DNA of 64,000 bases from Bacteroidales bacterium (lineage in GTDB: Bacteria > Bacteroidota > Bacteroidia > Bacteroidales > ML635J-15), in contig JAFZRE010000001.1 of the NCBI GenBank assembly GCA_017620015.1, positions 99,968 to 163,967 on the forward strand. Direction: 5' to 3'. The notes beneath the pieces were generated by a model. That model did not search any database. It was not told the DNA's origin and was given only the letters and a program-made list of their open reading frames with translations. Made by a program: the position numbers and the translations under genes. Of the stretch, positions 26,132 through 34,083 are shown in pieces. Position 1 is the stretch's first letter, and each line of letters starts with the position of its first letter.

Positions 26132-26839
26132 ATGAAAACGACAATCGCAATAATCGCAGTACTTATATTAGCCGCATCCACATCCTTTGCACAGGAAGAG
26201 CGTTCGCTCATCCGCAAGGGCAACAAGGCATACGAGGAAGGCAACTTCGGCAAGGCCGCCGACCAGTACGACAAGGCATTGAAAACCAATCCCGCCGAGG
26301 TCAGCGTATATGGTAATTCGGGCGCAGCCAACTATCGCAACGACCAGTTCGAAAAGTCGGTTAACGCCTACAACGAATACCTGCGCACCGACCTCACCGA
26401 CAAGCAGAAAGCCGAAGCCTACTACAACCTCGGCAACACCTACATGCAAGCCAACAAGTACAAGGAAAGCGTAGAGTCGTACCGCAACGCCCTCAAACTC
26501 GACCCCACCCACGACCGCAGCCGTCACAATATGGCAGTCGCCACCAAGATTATGCAGCAACAGCAGCAAAATCAACAGCAGAACGGTGACAACAACCAGC
26601 AACAACAGCAGAATCAGGATCAAAACAAGGACCAGCAACAGCAGAACCAAGACCAGAACAAGGACCAGCAGGACAAGCAAGACCAACAGCAGCAACAGCA
26701 GCAGAACAACGACCAGAACATGTCGCGCGAAGAAATGGAACGCTACCTGGAATCGCTAAGCCAGAAGGAAAAAGAAACCCAAGACAAGGTCCAGAAGGCA
26801 CAGCAAGCACAAAAACGTCCGCTGGAGAAGAATTGGTAA
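26132..26839 (+). CDS. batC: BatC, TPR protein with Gln/Asn-rich tail
   Basis: 235 residues with a signal peptide (IIAVLILAASTSFAQ) and about three TPR motifs (GNKAYEEGNFGKAADQYDKA; AEAYYNLGNTYMQANKYKES). A low-complexity Gln/Asn/Asp tract covers residues about 146-200, and a charged coiled-coil-like end follows. In Bacteroides it belongs to the Bat complex. The operon stops here; canonical batD and batE do not follow. The last codons are followed by a poly-A stretch and short degenerate repeats. Confidence 0.88.
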   Translation: MKTTIAIIAVLILAASTSFAQEERSLIRKGNKAYEEGNFGKAADQYDKALKTNPAEVSVYGNSGAANYRNDQFEKSVNAYNEYLRTDLTDKQKAEAYYNLGNTYMQANKYKESVESYRNALKLDPTHDRSRHNMAVATKIMQQQQQNQQQNGDNNQQQQQNQDQNKDQQQQNQDQNKDQQDKQDQQQQQQQNNDQNMSREEMERYLESLSQKEKETQDKVQKAQQAQKRPLEKNW

Positions 26840-26845
26840 AAAAAA

Positions 26846-26887
26846 AGGCTAACAGGCTTGAAGGCTGACAGGCTAAAAGGCTTGAAG
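26846..26887. repeat. Short AGGCTTGAAGGCTGACAGGC-type direct repeats
   Basis: Two partly degenerate copies of AGGCTAACAGGCTTGA and AGGCTAAAAGGCTTGA with a connecting AGGCTGAC fill the spacer after batC. No coding potential is seen. Confidence 0.5.
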
Positions 26888-26908
26888 TCGGGATAACATT
26901 CATTTTTA

Positions 26909-26939
26909 TTGCATAATTCTGCAAATTCTATTACTTTTG
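26909..26939 (+). promoter_or_regulatory. Promoter of the Sel1-repeat lipoprotein gene
   Basis: The -7 box TACTTTTG (26932-26939) has a TTG 20 bases upstream (26909-26911), 18 bases before the ATG. It marks a new transcription unit after the Bat operon. Confidence 0.6.
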
Positions 26940-26957
26940 GCACCTCAATAATACTAA

Positions 26958-28031
26958 ATGCAAACATATATGAAATACTTTTCGTTATTACTCATAATGC
27001 CATTGTTTTTGTTATTCTCATGTAACGACAACATAAAAACAGCCAAGATTGAAGATGTGCTAAAGAAAGCAGAAAAAGGTAATGTAGAAGCACAAATTGA
27101 AGCAGGTATGCGCTATTACAATGGGACAGATGAAGTAACCAAGGATTTTGCCGAAGCGGCACACTGGTTCCGTATGGCAGCCGAACAAGTGAATGCCGAA
27201 GGACAATACCGCTTAGGAAGAATGTACAATTATGGAGAAGGAGAAAAGAAAAACGAAGAAACAGCAGTGCGCTTGTATAGGCAAGCGGCCAATCAAGGGC
27301 ATCCATACGCACAAAAGGAGTTAAGTTTAGCATTTCGATATGGTTCTGGAATTGAGAAAAACCAAGACTCTGCATTCTATTGGGAAGAAAAAGCCTATCC
27401 TGAAATACTCAAAATTGCAGAAAGCGGAAATGCTGAAGGTGAATGCCAATTAGGGGACTGTTACTTTTATGGCATAGGGATAAAACAATCATATATAGAG
27501 GGATTTGGCTGGTATTTAAAAGCTGCAGAACAAGGTGACATAATAGCACAACGTTGCGTTGGATATTGTTACGAATTTGGAGAAGGTGTGGAAAAATCAT
27601 ACACAGAGGCAGCTCGATGGTTTAGAAAAGCAGCAAAACAAGGAGACAAAGAAGCTCAATGTGCACTTGGATCATGTTACTACGATGGTTTAGGGTTGGA
27701 AAAGTCATACACTGATGCTACGCAATGGTATCTAAGGTCGGCAGAACAAGGAAACGATTTGGCTCAATACAAATTAGGCACATGCTATGCAAATGGCAAT
27801 GGTGTAGAACAATCATACACAAAAGCAGCTCATTGGTACCTAAAGGCGGCGGAACAAGGAAATGATTTTGCGCAATATGCTTTGGGCGTATGCTACGCAG
27901 AAGGCAAAGGCGTTGAGCAATCATATACTGAAGCAAAAAAATGGCTTAAAATAGTAGCAGAGAAAAATTATGTTAATGCCCAACAAGCACAATATTACTT
28001 AAGAAAAATAAATGATTGTTACGACGACTGA
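26958..28031 (+). CDS. Sel1-like repeat lipoprotein
   Basis: 357 residues. A lipoprotein signal (lipobox LFSC, residues about 20-23) is followed by seven to eight Sel1-like repeats of 36 residues, with the family pattern A-x-x-x-LGxxYxxGxGVExSYTEAxxWYxKAAEQG. The last four repeats are nearly identical (VEQSYTKAAHWYLKAAEQGN), showing recent repeat expansion. Such proteins are interaction scaffolds; the partner is unknown. ATG 26970 is an alternative start that gives a more typical signal peptide. The gene is flanked by non-coding sequence on both sides. Confidence 0.88.
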   Translation: MQTYMKYFSLLLIMPLFLLFSCNDNIKTAKIEDVLKKAEKGNVEAQIEAGMRYYNGTDEVTKDFAEAAHWFRMAAEQVNAEGQYRLGRMYNYGEGEKKNEETAVRLYRQAANQGHPYAQKELSLAFRYGSGIEKNQDSAFYWEEKAYPEILKIAESGNAEGECQLGDCYFYGIGIKQSYIEGFGWYLKAAEQGDIIAQRCVGYCYEFGEGVEKSYTEAARWFRKAAKQGDKEAQCALGSCYYDGLGLEKSYTDATQWYLRSAEQGNDLAQYKLGTCYANGNGVEQSYTKAAHWYLKAAEQGNDFAQYALGVCYAEGKGVEQSYTEAKKWLKIVAEKNYVNAQQAQYYLRKINDCYDD

Positions 28032-28150
28032 CAAATTAGAAATTTTACATCTAAAATATCTAATGCTCTGATGGGCATGGACAATATACACTTTTGTGCC
28101 TGCTATTCCGACAATACACCACTTTACGATTTACATAAAATTACCTCGAT

Positions 28151-28194
28151 TTTTATGCAATTCATAAAATCACACTTTATGATTTGCATAAAAC
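28151..28194. repeat. 18-bp inverted repeat downstream of the Sel1 gene
   Basis: The arms TTTTATGCAATTCATAAA (28151-28168) and TTTATGATTTGCATAAAA (28177-28194) pair with one mismatch. There is no T-run, so it is not a classic terminator. The surrounding 28032-28280 is otherwise featureless AT-rich DNA. Confidence 0.6.
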
Positions 28195-28280
28195 CACAAC
28201 CAATATTGTCGGGGCAAAATTCACTCAGCTAAAATTCTACACACGAATGTTTACTTACCAAAAAAACATCTAAATTGTAA

Positions 28281-28311
28281 TTTGCCGTCCGAAATAAATT
28301 TACTACCTTTG
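28281..28311 (+). promoter_or_regulatory. Promoter of the cobalamin-riboswitch operon
   Basis: The -33 TTTG (28281-28284) and -7 TACCTTTG (28304-28311) are separated by exactly 19 bases, a perfect fit to the Bacteroidota housekeeping consensus. The riboswitch begins about 10 bases downstream. Confidence 0.85.
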
Positions 28312-28317
28312 CACCCG

Positions 28318-28465
28318 CAAACGGTTAAGGGAAGCGTGTGAGATTCACGCACAGTACCCGCTGCTGTATGTTCCTTTTATGGACTGCGCAACATGTCACT
28401 GTAACCCTCACGGTTATGGGAAGGCGCACAGTTCGGAACGAGTCAGAAGACCTGCCTGTTGCAGT
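28318..28465 (+). promoter_or_regulatory. Cobalamin (B12) riboswitch
   Basis: An adenosyl- or other cobalamin-binding leader RNA. Conserved elements occur in order: GGGAAGCGTGTGAGATTCAC with its closing GCAC; ACCCGCTGCTGT; TGTCACTG; GGGAAGGCGCACAGT; and the end block GAGTCAGAAGACCTGCC. The last block is the B12-box partner. The 110 bases after it form the expression platform before ATG 28578. It should repress the downstream surface-protein/BtuB/BtuG genes when cobalamin is plentiful. Confidence 0.93.
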
Positions 28466-28577
28466 CAAAATTAATGGCTTTCGGGAGATAGAGCCTGACA
28501 AAAACACTTGTTTTCCCGTAACTATGCGTTTTGACAGTCAATGTTCTTTATTTATTAATTTTTAAATTTTTAAGTTT

Positions 28578-30833
28578 ATGAAGAAGACTGTACTAATGGT
28601 CGTTGCACTTATGTGCGCTTTTTCTTGCTTTGCGCAAGTTGTTGATTTCGAGGAGTTGGAACTTGCTCCTAATTCTGCGTGGACTGGTGTTCCGGGACCT
28701 GAAGATGGTGACGGAAGCAGCTTTACCAGTTCTTATTTGACACTATACAACATTAACATTTCTGAATGGAACTACTGGGAAGGTTTCGCATATACAAACG
28801 GAACTGATTCCGAGACTTACGGGTATACCAATAATTCAGCTGTTGCTGGACACGGAAATGCTAACTCTGCAAATTATGTAACCTGTTATATGGGTTGGTA
28901 TGATAAGGCAGGTATAAAGATAAATACTGCGAATTCCGGTAGTTTTGAGAACCGTGGTGCTTATTTCTGCTTGCCTACATACGTATCAGGGTATGTTGAT
29001 AATGTGGAAGGTGCATATTCTAGCTTTATAGCAAATCACTCTTATTTTTCTGTAAAGATTACTGCATACGCAGATGGTACGGAAGTCGCAAACCATGAAA
29101 TCGTAATGGCTGATTTCCGCGAAGACAGAACTTATAAGATGGACGATTGGACATACGTAGACCTTTCGTGGATTGAAGATGCTGACAGTTTGTACTTCGA
29201 ACCGCTTACCGACGATAATGGAACTCCATATTATTTCTGTATGGACGATTTCGGCGCTCAGGATCCTAGTATAATAAACTATACTGAAATTGTTGATTTC
29301 GAAGATTTGACTTTGAGTCCAAATTCATCGTGGATTGGTGATGCCGATGCTGAGGATGGAAGCACTTTCCAGAGCTCGTATATGACATTATACAACTATT
29401 ATATGGCTGACTGGGGTTATTGGGAAGGTTTCGCTTACACAAATGGTACTGATACGGAAACTAATAGTTCGAGCAATCTTTCAAGTTGTGTTGGTCATGG
29501 CGCTGACAATTCTGAGAATTATGTAACTTCATACATGGGTTGGTACAATATGAGCGGTGTGAAAATTGACAGGGAACATTGTGGAAATTTTGAAAACCGT
29601 GGTGCATATTTCTGTATGCCAGTTCTCCTGAAAAAGTATGTTGTAGGAAACGCATCCGAATATTACTATGCTTCGCATCAGTTCTATTTCAAGGTGAAAG
29701 CTAGTGCATACGCAAACGGAACATTGGTAGATGAACGCGAAATAATGATGGCTGACTTCACTGAAGGACATTCTTATATGATGGACGACTGGACATACGT
29801 TGACTTTTCGTGGATAGCAAATGCCGACAGCTTGTATTTTACTGCTATGAGTAATGATACAGCTGGTGGTTACGGAATAAATACTCCATTGTATTTCTGC
29901 ATGGATAACTTTGGTGCAGAAAATCCAAATCCAGTAATAAACTATACTGAAATTGTTGATTTCGAAGAATTAGAGCTCGAACCAAATTCATATTGGTACA
30001 GCACCGATGAATACGGCTCATTCAGCAGTTCATATTTGACATTATACAGCTATTATGATGAAGATTGGGCTTACTGGGAAGGTTTTGCTTATACCAATGG
30101 AACTGATGCCGATACATACGGCTACAGCAACCTTTCGGCAATCGCAGGTAGCGGCAACGACGACTCCGATAACTATGCAACATGTTATATGGGTTGGTAT
30201 GGTACATCTGGCGTAAAGATTGACACCGAACATTCGGTTGATTTTACAAACCGCGGTGCTTATTTCTGCTTGCCTACATACGTTTCAAAGTATGTTGACG
30301 ATGCAAATGTTTCATTCGCTGAAAATCACTTCTACTATTCGGTAAAGGTTACTGCATTCGCAGGTGAAAACGAAATTGCTAACCGCGAAATCGTTATGGC
30401 TGATTTCCGCGAAGATAGAACTTATAAGATGGACGAATGGACTTTTGTTGACCTTTCGTGGATTGCAAATGCAGACAGCTTGTACTTCGAGGCTGTTGGT
30501 AATGATACTGCTGGTGGCTGGGGCTTAAATACTCCAACATATTTCTGCATGGACGATTTCGGCGCACTGAATCCAGGTCCTGTTTATGTTGACACTAACT
30601 TTGCAGAAGCTCTTTCGATTGACGCATACTTCGACGCTGCTGGAATTCTCAACCTCAACTGCGAATGCCGCATACTTGACGTTTGCGTTTACGATATGGC
30701 AGGCCGCCTTGTAAAGAATGTTTCGGCAAACGACAATTCGGTTTCGATGTCGGTTGAAAACCGCGGAATGCTCATCGTTTCGGCTCGTACCGAAAAGGGC
30801 ATGGCAGTTTGCAAGATTATTAATAATAGGTAA
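28578..30833 (+). CDS. T9SS-sorted protein with three DUF4465-like (BtuH-type) modules
   Basis: 751 residues: signal peptide (1-21, ending CFAQ); three homologous modules at about 22-235, 238-456 and 459-668; and a type A T9SS C-terminal domain (VCVYDMAGRLVKNV to KIINNR). Each module opens with VDFE(E/D)L and holds WxYWEGFAYTNGTD, TCYMGWY, NRGAYFC and ADSLYF, the pattern of DUF4465 proteins that neighbour BtuB in Bacteroidota. BtuH-type surface B12-binding proteins are known in this phylum. First in the riboswitch operon, it is probably a surface cobalamin-capture protein with three binding sites. Specificity is inferred from module type and regulation. Confidence 0.85.
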   Translation: MKKTVLMVVALMCAFSCFAQVVDFEELELAPNSAWTGVPGPEDGDGSSFTSSYLTLYNINISEWNYWEGFAYTNGTDSETYGYTNNSAVAGHGNANSANYVTCYMGWYDKAGIKINTANSGSFENRGAYFCLPTYVSGYVDNVEGAYSSFIANHSYFSVKITAYADGTEVANHEIVMADFREDRTYKMDDWTYVDLSWIEDADSLYFEPLTDDNGTPYYFCMDDFGAQDPSIINYTEIVDFEDLTLSPNSSWIGDADAEDGSTFQSSYMTLYNYYMADWGYWEGFAYTNGTDTETNSSSNLSSCVGHGADNSENYVTSYMGWYNMSGVKIDREHCGNFENRGAYFCMPVLLKKYVVGNASEYYYASHQFYFKVKASAYANGTLVDEREIMMADFTEGHSYMMDDWTYVDFSWIANADSLYFTAMSNDTAGGYGINTPLYFCMDNFGAENPNPVINYTEIVDFEELELEPNSYWYSTDEYGSFSSSYLTLYSYYDEDWAYWEGFAYTNGTDADTYGYSNLSAIAGSGNDDSDNYATCYMGWYGTSGVKIDTEHSVDFTNRGAYFCLPTYVSKYVDDANVSFAENHFYYSVKVTAFAGENEIANREIVMADFREDRTYKMDEWTFVDLSWIANADSLYFEAVGNDTAGGWGLNTPTYFCMDDFGALNPGPVYVDTNFAEALSIDAYFDAAGILNLNCECRILDVCVYDMAGRLVKNVSANDNSVSMSVENRGMLIVSARTEKGMAVCKIINNR

Positions 30834-30901
30834 TGTTTGTACAGAAGGTTTTATGGTGGCGGGCAGAAATGTCCGCCACATAAAATCAAAATGCAATAGG
30901 T

Positions 30902-31909
30902 ATGAAACATATTTTATTCGTTTTTTTTATTGTACTCTCGGTTGCCGTTTCGGCTCAACAACTTTCGAATCCAATTGCAATGCATAAGGATTCGTCTGCT
31001 TTTATAGGGTGGGCAACGTCGGCCGAAATAGTACGAGGTTATGTTAAGATTTCGGACACTACATTCACGTATACCGATAATTATTCTGGTGTAACTTCGA
31101 ACCATGCGTTTTACGGAACCATTTCAAATTGTCTGGGAAAGGCTAATGGTCAGTTCATCAGTCTCGGCGATGGAGGAAGCATAACTTTGCAGTTTGATAG
31201 CCCTATTGTAAATGGCGCTGGATATGATTTTGCAGTATTCGAGAACGCATTGATTCCCGATGCTGTGCCTAACCAGGATTCCATTGTTTTCTACGAACTG
31301 GCATTTGTCGAGGTAAGCAGCAATGGTGAGGATTTTGTCCGTTTCCCTGCTGTGTCGCATGTTCAGACCGATGTGCAGGTTGGAACTTTTGGCTACGAAA
31401 ATTCCAATTTGCTAACAAATTTGGCTGGCGTCTTCCCTGTTTTCTACGGCTATCCCTTCGATTTGGAAGAACTTGCCAACGAACCCAACCTTGATGTCAA
31501 CAATATTACTCATGTTAGGCTGATTGACGTTGTCGGTTCTATAGACCCGCAGTATGGAACTTACGATTCGGAAGGAAATATAATCAACGACCCCTACCCT
31601 ACACCTTTCCATTCATGTGGTTTTGACCTTGATGCTGTAGGTGTGATTCATTCGCTTAATTCGGTAGAAAGCAATGCGTTTGCAACGGCTGACGTTTACC
31701 CGAATCCGGCAAGCGGCTTTGTAAATTTGTCGTCGGATAGGAATTTTTCGGTTGAAATATATAATTTGATGGGACAGAAGGTGTTGTGTGATTCAGAAAA
31801 AAGCACTTCCTTTGCAATGAATATTTCAGATATTCAGTCTGGAATATATTTCGTGGCTTTTGTGTTTGACGACTGCCGCGTAGTAAAAAAGATTGAAATT
31901 ATGCAATGA
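30902..31909 (+). CDS. T9SS-sorted surface protein of the B12 locus
   Basis: 335 residues with a signal peptide (LFVFFIVLSVAVSAQ), a central jelly-roll-like domain (SLGDGGSITLQFDSPIVNG, YDFAVFENAL, FVEVSSNGEDFVRFPA, HSCGFDLDAVG) and a type A T9SS sorting domain (DVYPNPASGFVNL to VKKIEIMQ). I cannot name the domain precisely, but this kind of protein is often found beside BtuB-like receptors. It is under the same riboswitch as the three-module protein, and its stop overlaps the BtuB-like ATG (ATGA). A role in cobalamin or cobamide capture at the surface is inferred from context. Confidence 0.8.
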   Translation: MKHILFVFFIVLSVAVSAQQLSNPIAMHKDSSAFIGWATSAEIVRGYVKISDTTFTYTDNYSGVTSNHAFYGTISNCLGKANGQFISLGDGGSITLQFDSPIVNGAGYDFAVFENALIPDAVPNQDSIVFYELAFVEVSSNGEDFVRFPAVSHVQTDVQVGTFGYENSNLLTNLAGVFPVFYGYPFDLEELANEPNLDVNNITHVRLIDVVGSIDPQYGTYDSEGNIINDPYPTPFHSCGFDLDAVGVIHSLNSVESNAFATADVYPNPASGFVNLSSDRNFSVEIYNLMGQKVLCDSEKSTSFAMNISDIQSGIYFVAFVFDDCRVVKKIEIMQ

Positions 31910-34083
31910 TAGGACAGATTTTACTCGTTCCCCGTCATTGCGGAAACCTGACTGAACACGCGATACAAAATGTGGAGCGTTGTGAAGTCGGTTATCCGCA
32001 ACGTTGCATGCAACCTCGCGAAGCCTGCGAGCAATCTCCCTTGTGTACAGATGGGAGATTCCGCATAAACAGGCTCACAAGCAACGTTCCTTATGCTGTT
32101 CGCTTTGTTTTGCGCAATGACGTAATAAGTAGGCTTCTCTTCCTTTTGCTGTTTATATTGTCATCTTCATTGACTTTTTCGCAGTCCGACACGGTAACTC
32201 TACCCGATGTTGAGATAATCGAGCACCGCGAAATGCTAGAAACGGGCACTTCGGTTGTAAAACTCGACAAGATGATTCTCAAGGTCAAGGAGTTGAGTTC
32301 GCTCTCGGAAGTGCTGTCGGAAAATACTTCGGTATTTGTAAAAACATACGGACGAGGTTCGCTTTCAACGGCTTCGTTTCGAGGAACAACTGCCTCACAC
32401 ACAAAGGTTTCATGGAATAATGTGAGCCTTAGTTCTCCTATGCTCGGAATGGTTGACATGTCGCTTGTGCCTATGTCGATTGCCGACGAGGTGAATGTTT
32501 TCTGTGGTTCTGCTTCGATGCAGAAGTCGGAAACGGCAATCGGCGGCGTTGTCGAGATAAATACCCGCCCGATGTGGGACCGCGGTGTGTCTGCAAAAAT
32601 TGTTTCGTCGGTGGCAAGTTTCCATACCTTCGACAATATGGCGCAGGTGCGTGCCGGAACCGAAAAGTTCCAGTCGGTAACAAAGTTCTACGATACTCGT
32701 TCGCGCAACGATTTCAAGTTCAAGAATAGCGACATTGCTGGCGGTGGCGTTCAGAAACGCGAAAATGCCGACTACCGAATGATGGGCGCAATTCAGGAAT
32801 TGTATTTCCGCACCACAGAAAGGTCGTTCCTGTCGCTAAAGTTCTGGTGGCAGAACTACGACCGCGGCGTGCCTGGACTTACCACCAACGAAAGCGGTTT
32901 GCTCAACAACAAGAACCGCCAGGACGGCAACAGCTTTGTGTCGTCGCTGTCGTATAGGCTCTACACCGACAAGTCGAAACTAGACATTTCAATCGGCGAC
33001 AATTATCAGTTGCAAAATTACCTTTCGCAAAGCTACATTAGCGGTGTCGGTTTCTACAAGATTGTCAATTCCGACACAAAGGCAAATTCGCTATATACCA
33101 CTGCAAATTACTCGTATGCCTTCAACGATAGGCTCGAAATCTCTGCTCGGCTGAAATACAATTTCCACACCGTGGCATCGTACGATTCCATTACGCGTAA
33201 CGGCTACGACACTGTCCGTCACGACTATGGTGCGCTAGTTTCGCTGTTTGGAGAGCCATTCAAACGATTCCGCTGTGGCGTTACATTGAGGCAGGAATTT
33301 TATGATAAGAACGTTTGCCCGTTCTTGCCATCGCTGTTCCTTGAGTACAATTTCCGTTATCGCTGGTTTATAAGGTCGTCATTGTCGAAGAACTATTCGG
33401 TGCCCACGCTTAACGACTTGTTCTATGTGCCTGGCGGAAATCCAGACCTTGTCCCCGAAACCGCGTATGTTGCAGACATTTCGTTTGGAAAGAAATATAA
33501 TAGTCTCAATGGTCGTTTTGCCATTTCGGCAGAAGCGGGAGCAAATTACAGCCATGTGAAAAACTGGATAATGTGGTGTCCGACAAATCGCGGCTACTGG
33601 CAACCGATAAATCTTGAAAAGGTTGTTGCCTACGGTGCCGATGCAAAGTTGAACACTTCATTCGAATTTCACGATTCGTGCCTGATTTCGCTTACGGCAA
33701 ACTATGCCTACACGCATTCGACAAACCTTTCGACACCGCGTAGCGAAAACGATATGTCCATAGGCAAGCAGTTGGCATACATTCCGTTGCATTCGGCAAA
33801 CATTTTCGGAAGGATTTCGGCATACGGATTCTATTTCTATTACCAGTGGAATTATTTTAGCGAAAGGTTTACTACTTCTGCAGAGGAAACTGGTGTGCTG
33901 GTGTCGATATATCCGTATTTTATGAGCGACATCGGTCTGGGCAAGGAGTTTGTCGTTTCCGATTTTGACATTGATCTGAATTTTAAGATTAATAATCTTT
34001 TTAATGAATCTTATCGTTCGGTATTGTGGCAACCGATGCCAAGAATTAATTTTGCATTCCAGATTAGCGTTAGTTACAGATAA
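31906..34083 (+). CDS. btuB: BtuB-like TonB-dependent receptor, 5' end carries a repeat element
   Basis: An outer-membrane receptor of 725 residues as read from ATG 31906. The plug domain (VSSLSEVL-type block, SFRGTTASHTKVSWNNVSL, AIGGVVEINTRP) and a 22-strand-type barrel ending NFAFQISVSYR are present. Riboswitch control and the neighbouring BtuG-like gene point to cobalamin transport. The true signal peptide is ISRLLFLLLFILSSSLTFSQ at about residues 74-93. The preceding 63 residues are translated from a 188-bp repeat (31934-32121) inserted in frame. ATG 31906 is coupled to the upstream stop; TTG 32110, inside the element end, would give a normal-length signal peptide. Which start is used cannot be told from sequence. 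Confidence 0.87.
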   Translation: MIGQILLVPRHCGNLTEHAIQNVERCEVGYPQRCMQPREACEQSPLCTDGRFRINRLTSNVPYAVRFVLRNDVISRLLFLLLFILSSSLTFSQSDTVTLPDVEIIEHREMLETGTSVVKLDKMILKVKELSSLSEVLSENTSVFVKTYGRGSLSTASFRGTTASHTKVSWNNVSLSSPMLGMVDMSLVPMSIADEVNVFCGSASMQKSETAIGGVVEINTRPMWDRGVSAKIVSSVASFHTFDNMAQVRAGTEKFQSVTKFYDTRSRNDFKFKNSDIAGGGVQKRENADYRMMGAIQELYFRTTERSFLSLKFWWQNYDRGVPGLTTNESGLLNNKNRQDGNSFVSSLSYRLYTDKSKLDISIGDNYQLQNYLSQSYISGVGFYKIVNSDTKANSLYTTANYSYAFNDRLEISARLKYNFHTVASYDSITRNGYDTVRHDYGALVSLFGEPFKRFRCGVTLRQEFYDKNVCPFLPSLFLEYNFRYRWFIRSSLSKNYSVPTLNDLFYVPGGNPDLVPETAYVADISFGKKYNSLNGRFAISAEAGANYSHVKNWIMWCPTNRGYWQPINLEKVVAYGADAKLNTSFEFHDSCLISLTANYAYTHSTNLSTPRSENDMSIGKQLAYIPLHSANIFGRISAYGFYFYYQWNYFSERFTTSAEETGVLVSIYPYFMSDIGLGKEFVVSDFDIDLNFKINNLFNESYRSVLWQPMPRINFAFQISVSYR
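31934..32121 (+). mobile_element. 188-bp repeat element with terminal inverted repeats, copy A
   Basis: It is bounded by a perfect 9-bp inverted repeat GTCATTGCG / CGCAATGAC. Inside are the shared blocks ACACGCGATAC, GGAGCGTTGTGAAG and GCTCACAAGCAACGTTCCTT, plus a central hairpin (AATCTCCC at 32033, GGGAGATT at 32053) and the palindrome GTTGCATGCAAC at 32003. Other copies lie at 36981-37166 and 51008-51195. It has no ORF of its own. Confidence 0.8.

Noticed and set aside
26550..26924. Minus-strand ORFs over the batC tail
   Set aside because: They arise from the Gln-codon repeat read in antisense (Leu/Val or Ala/Cys runs), not from a real gene.
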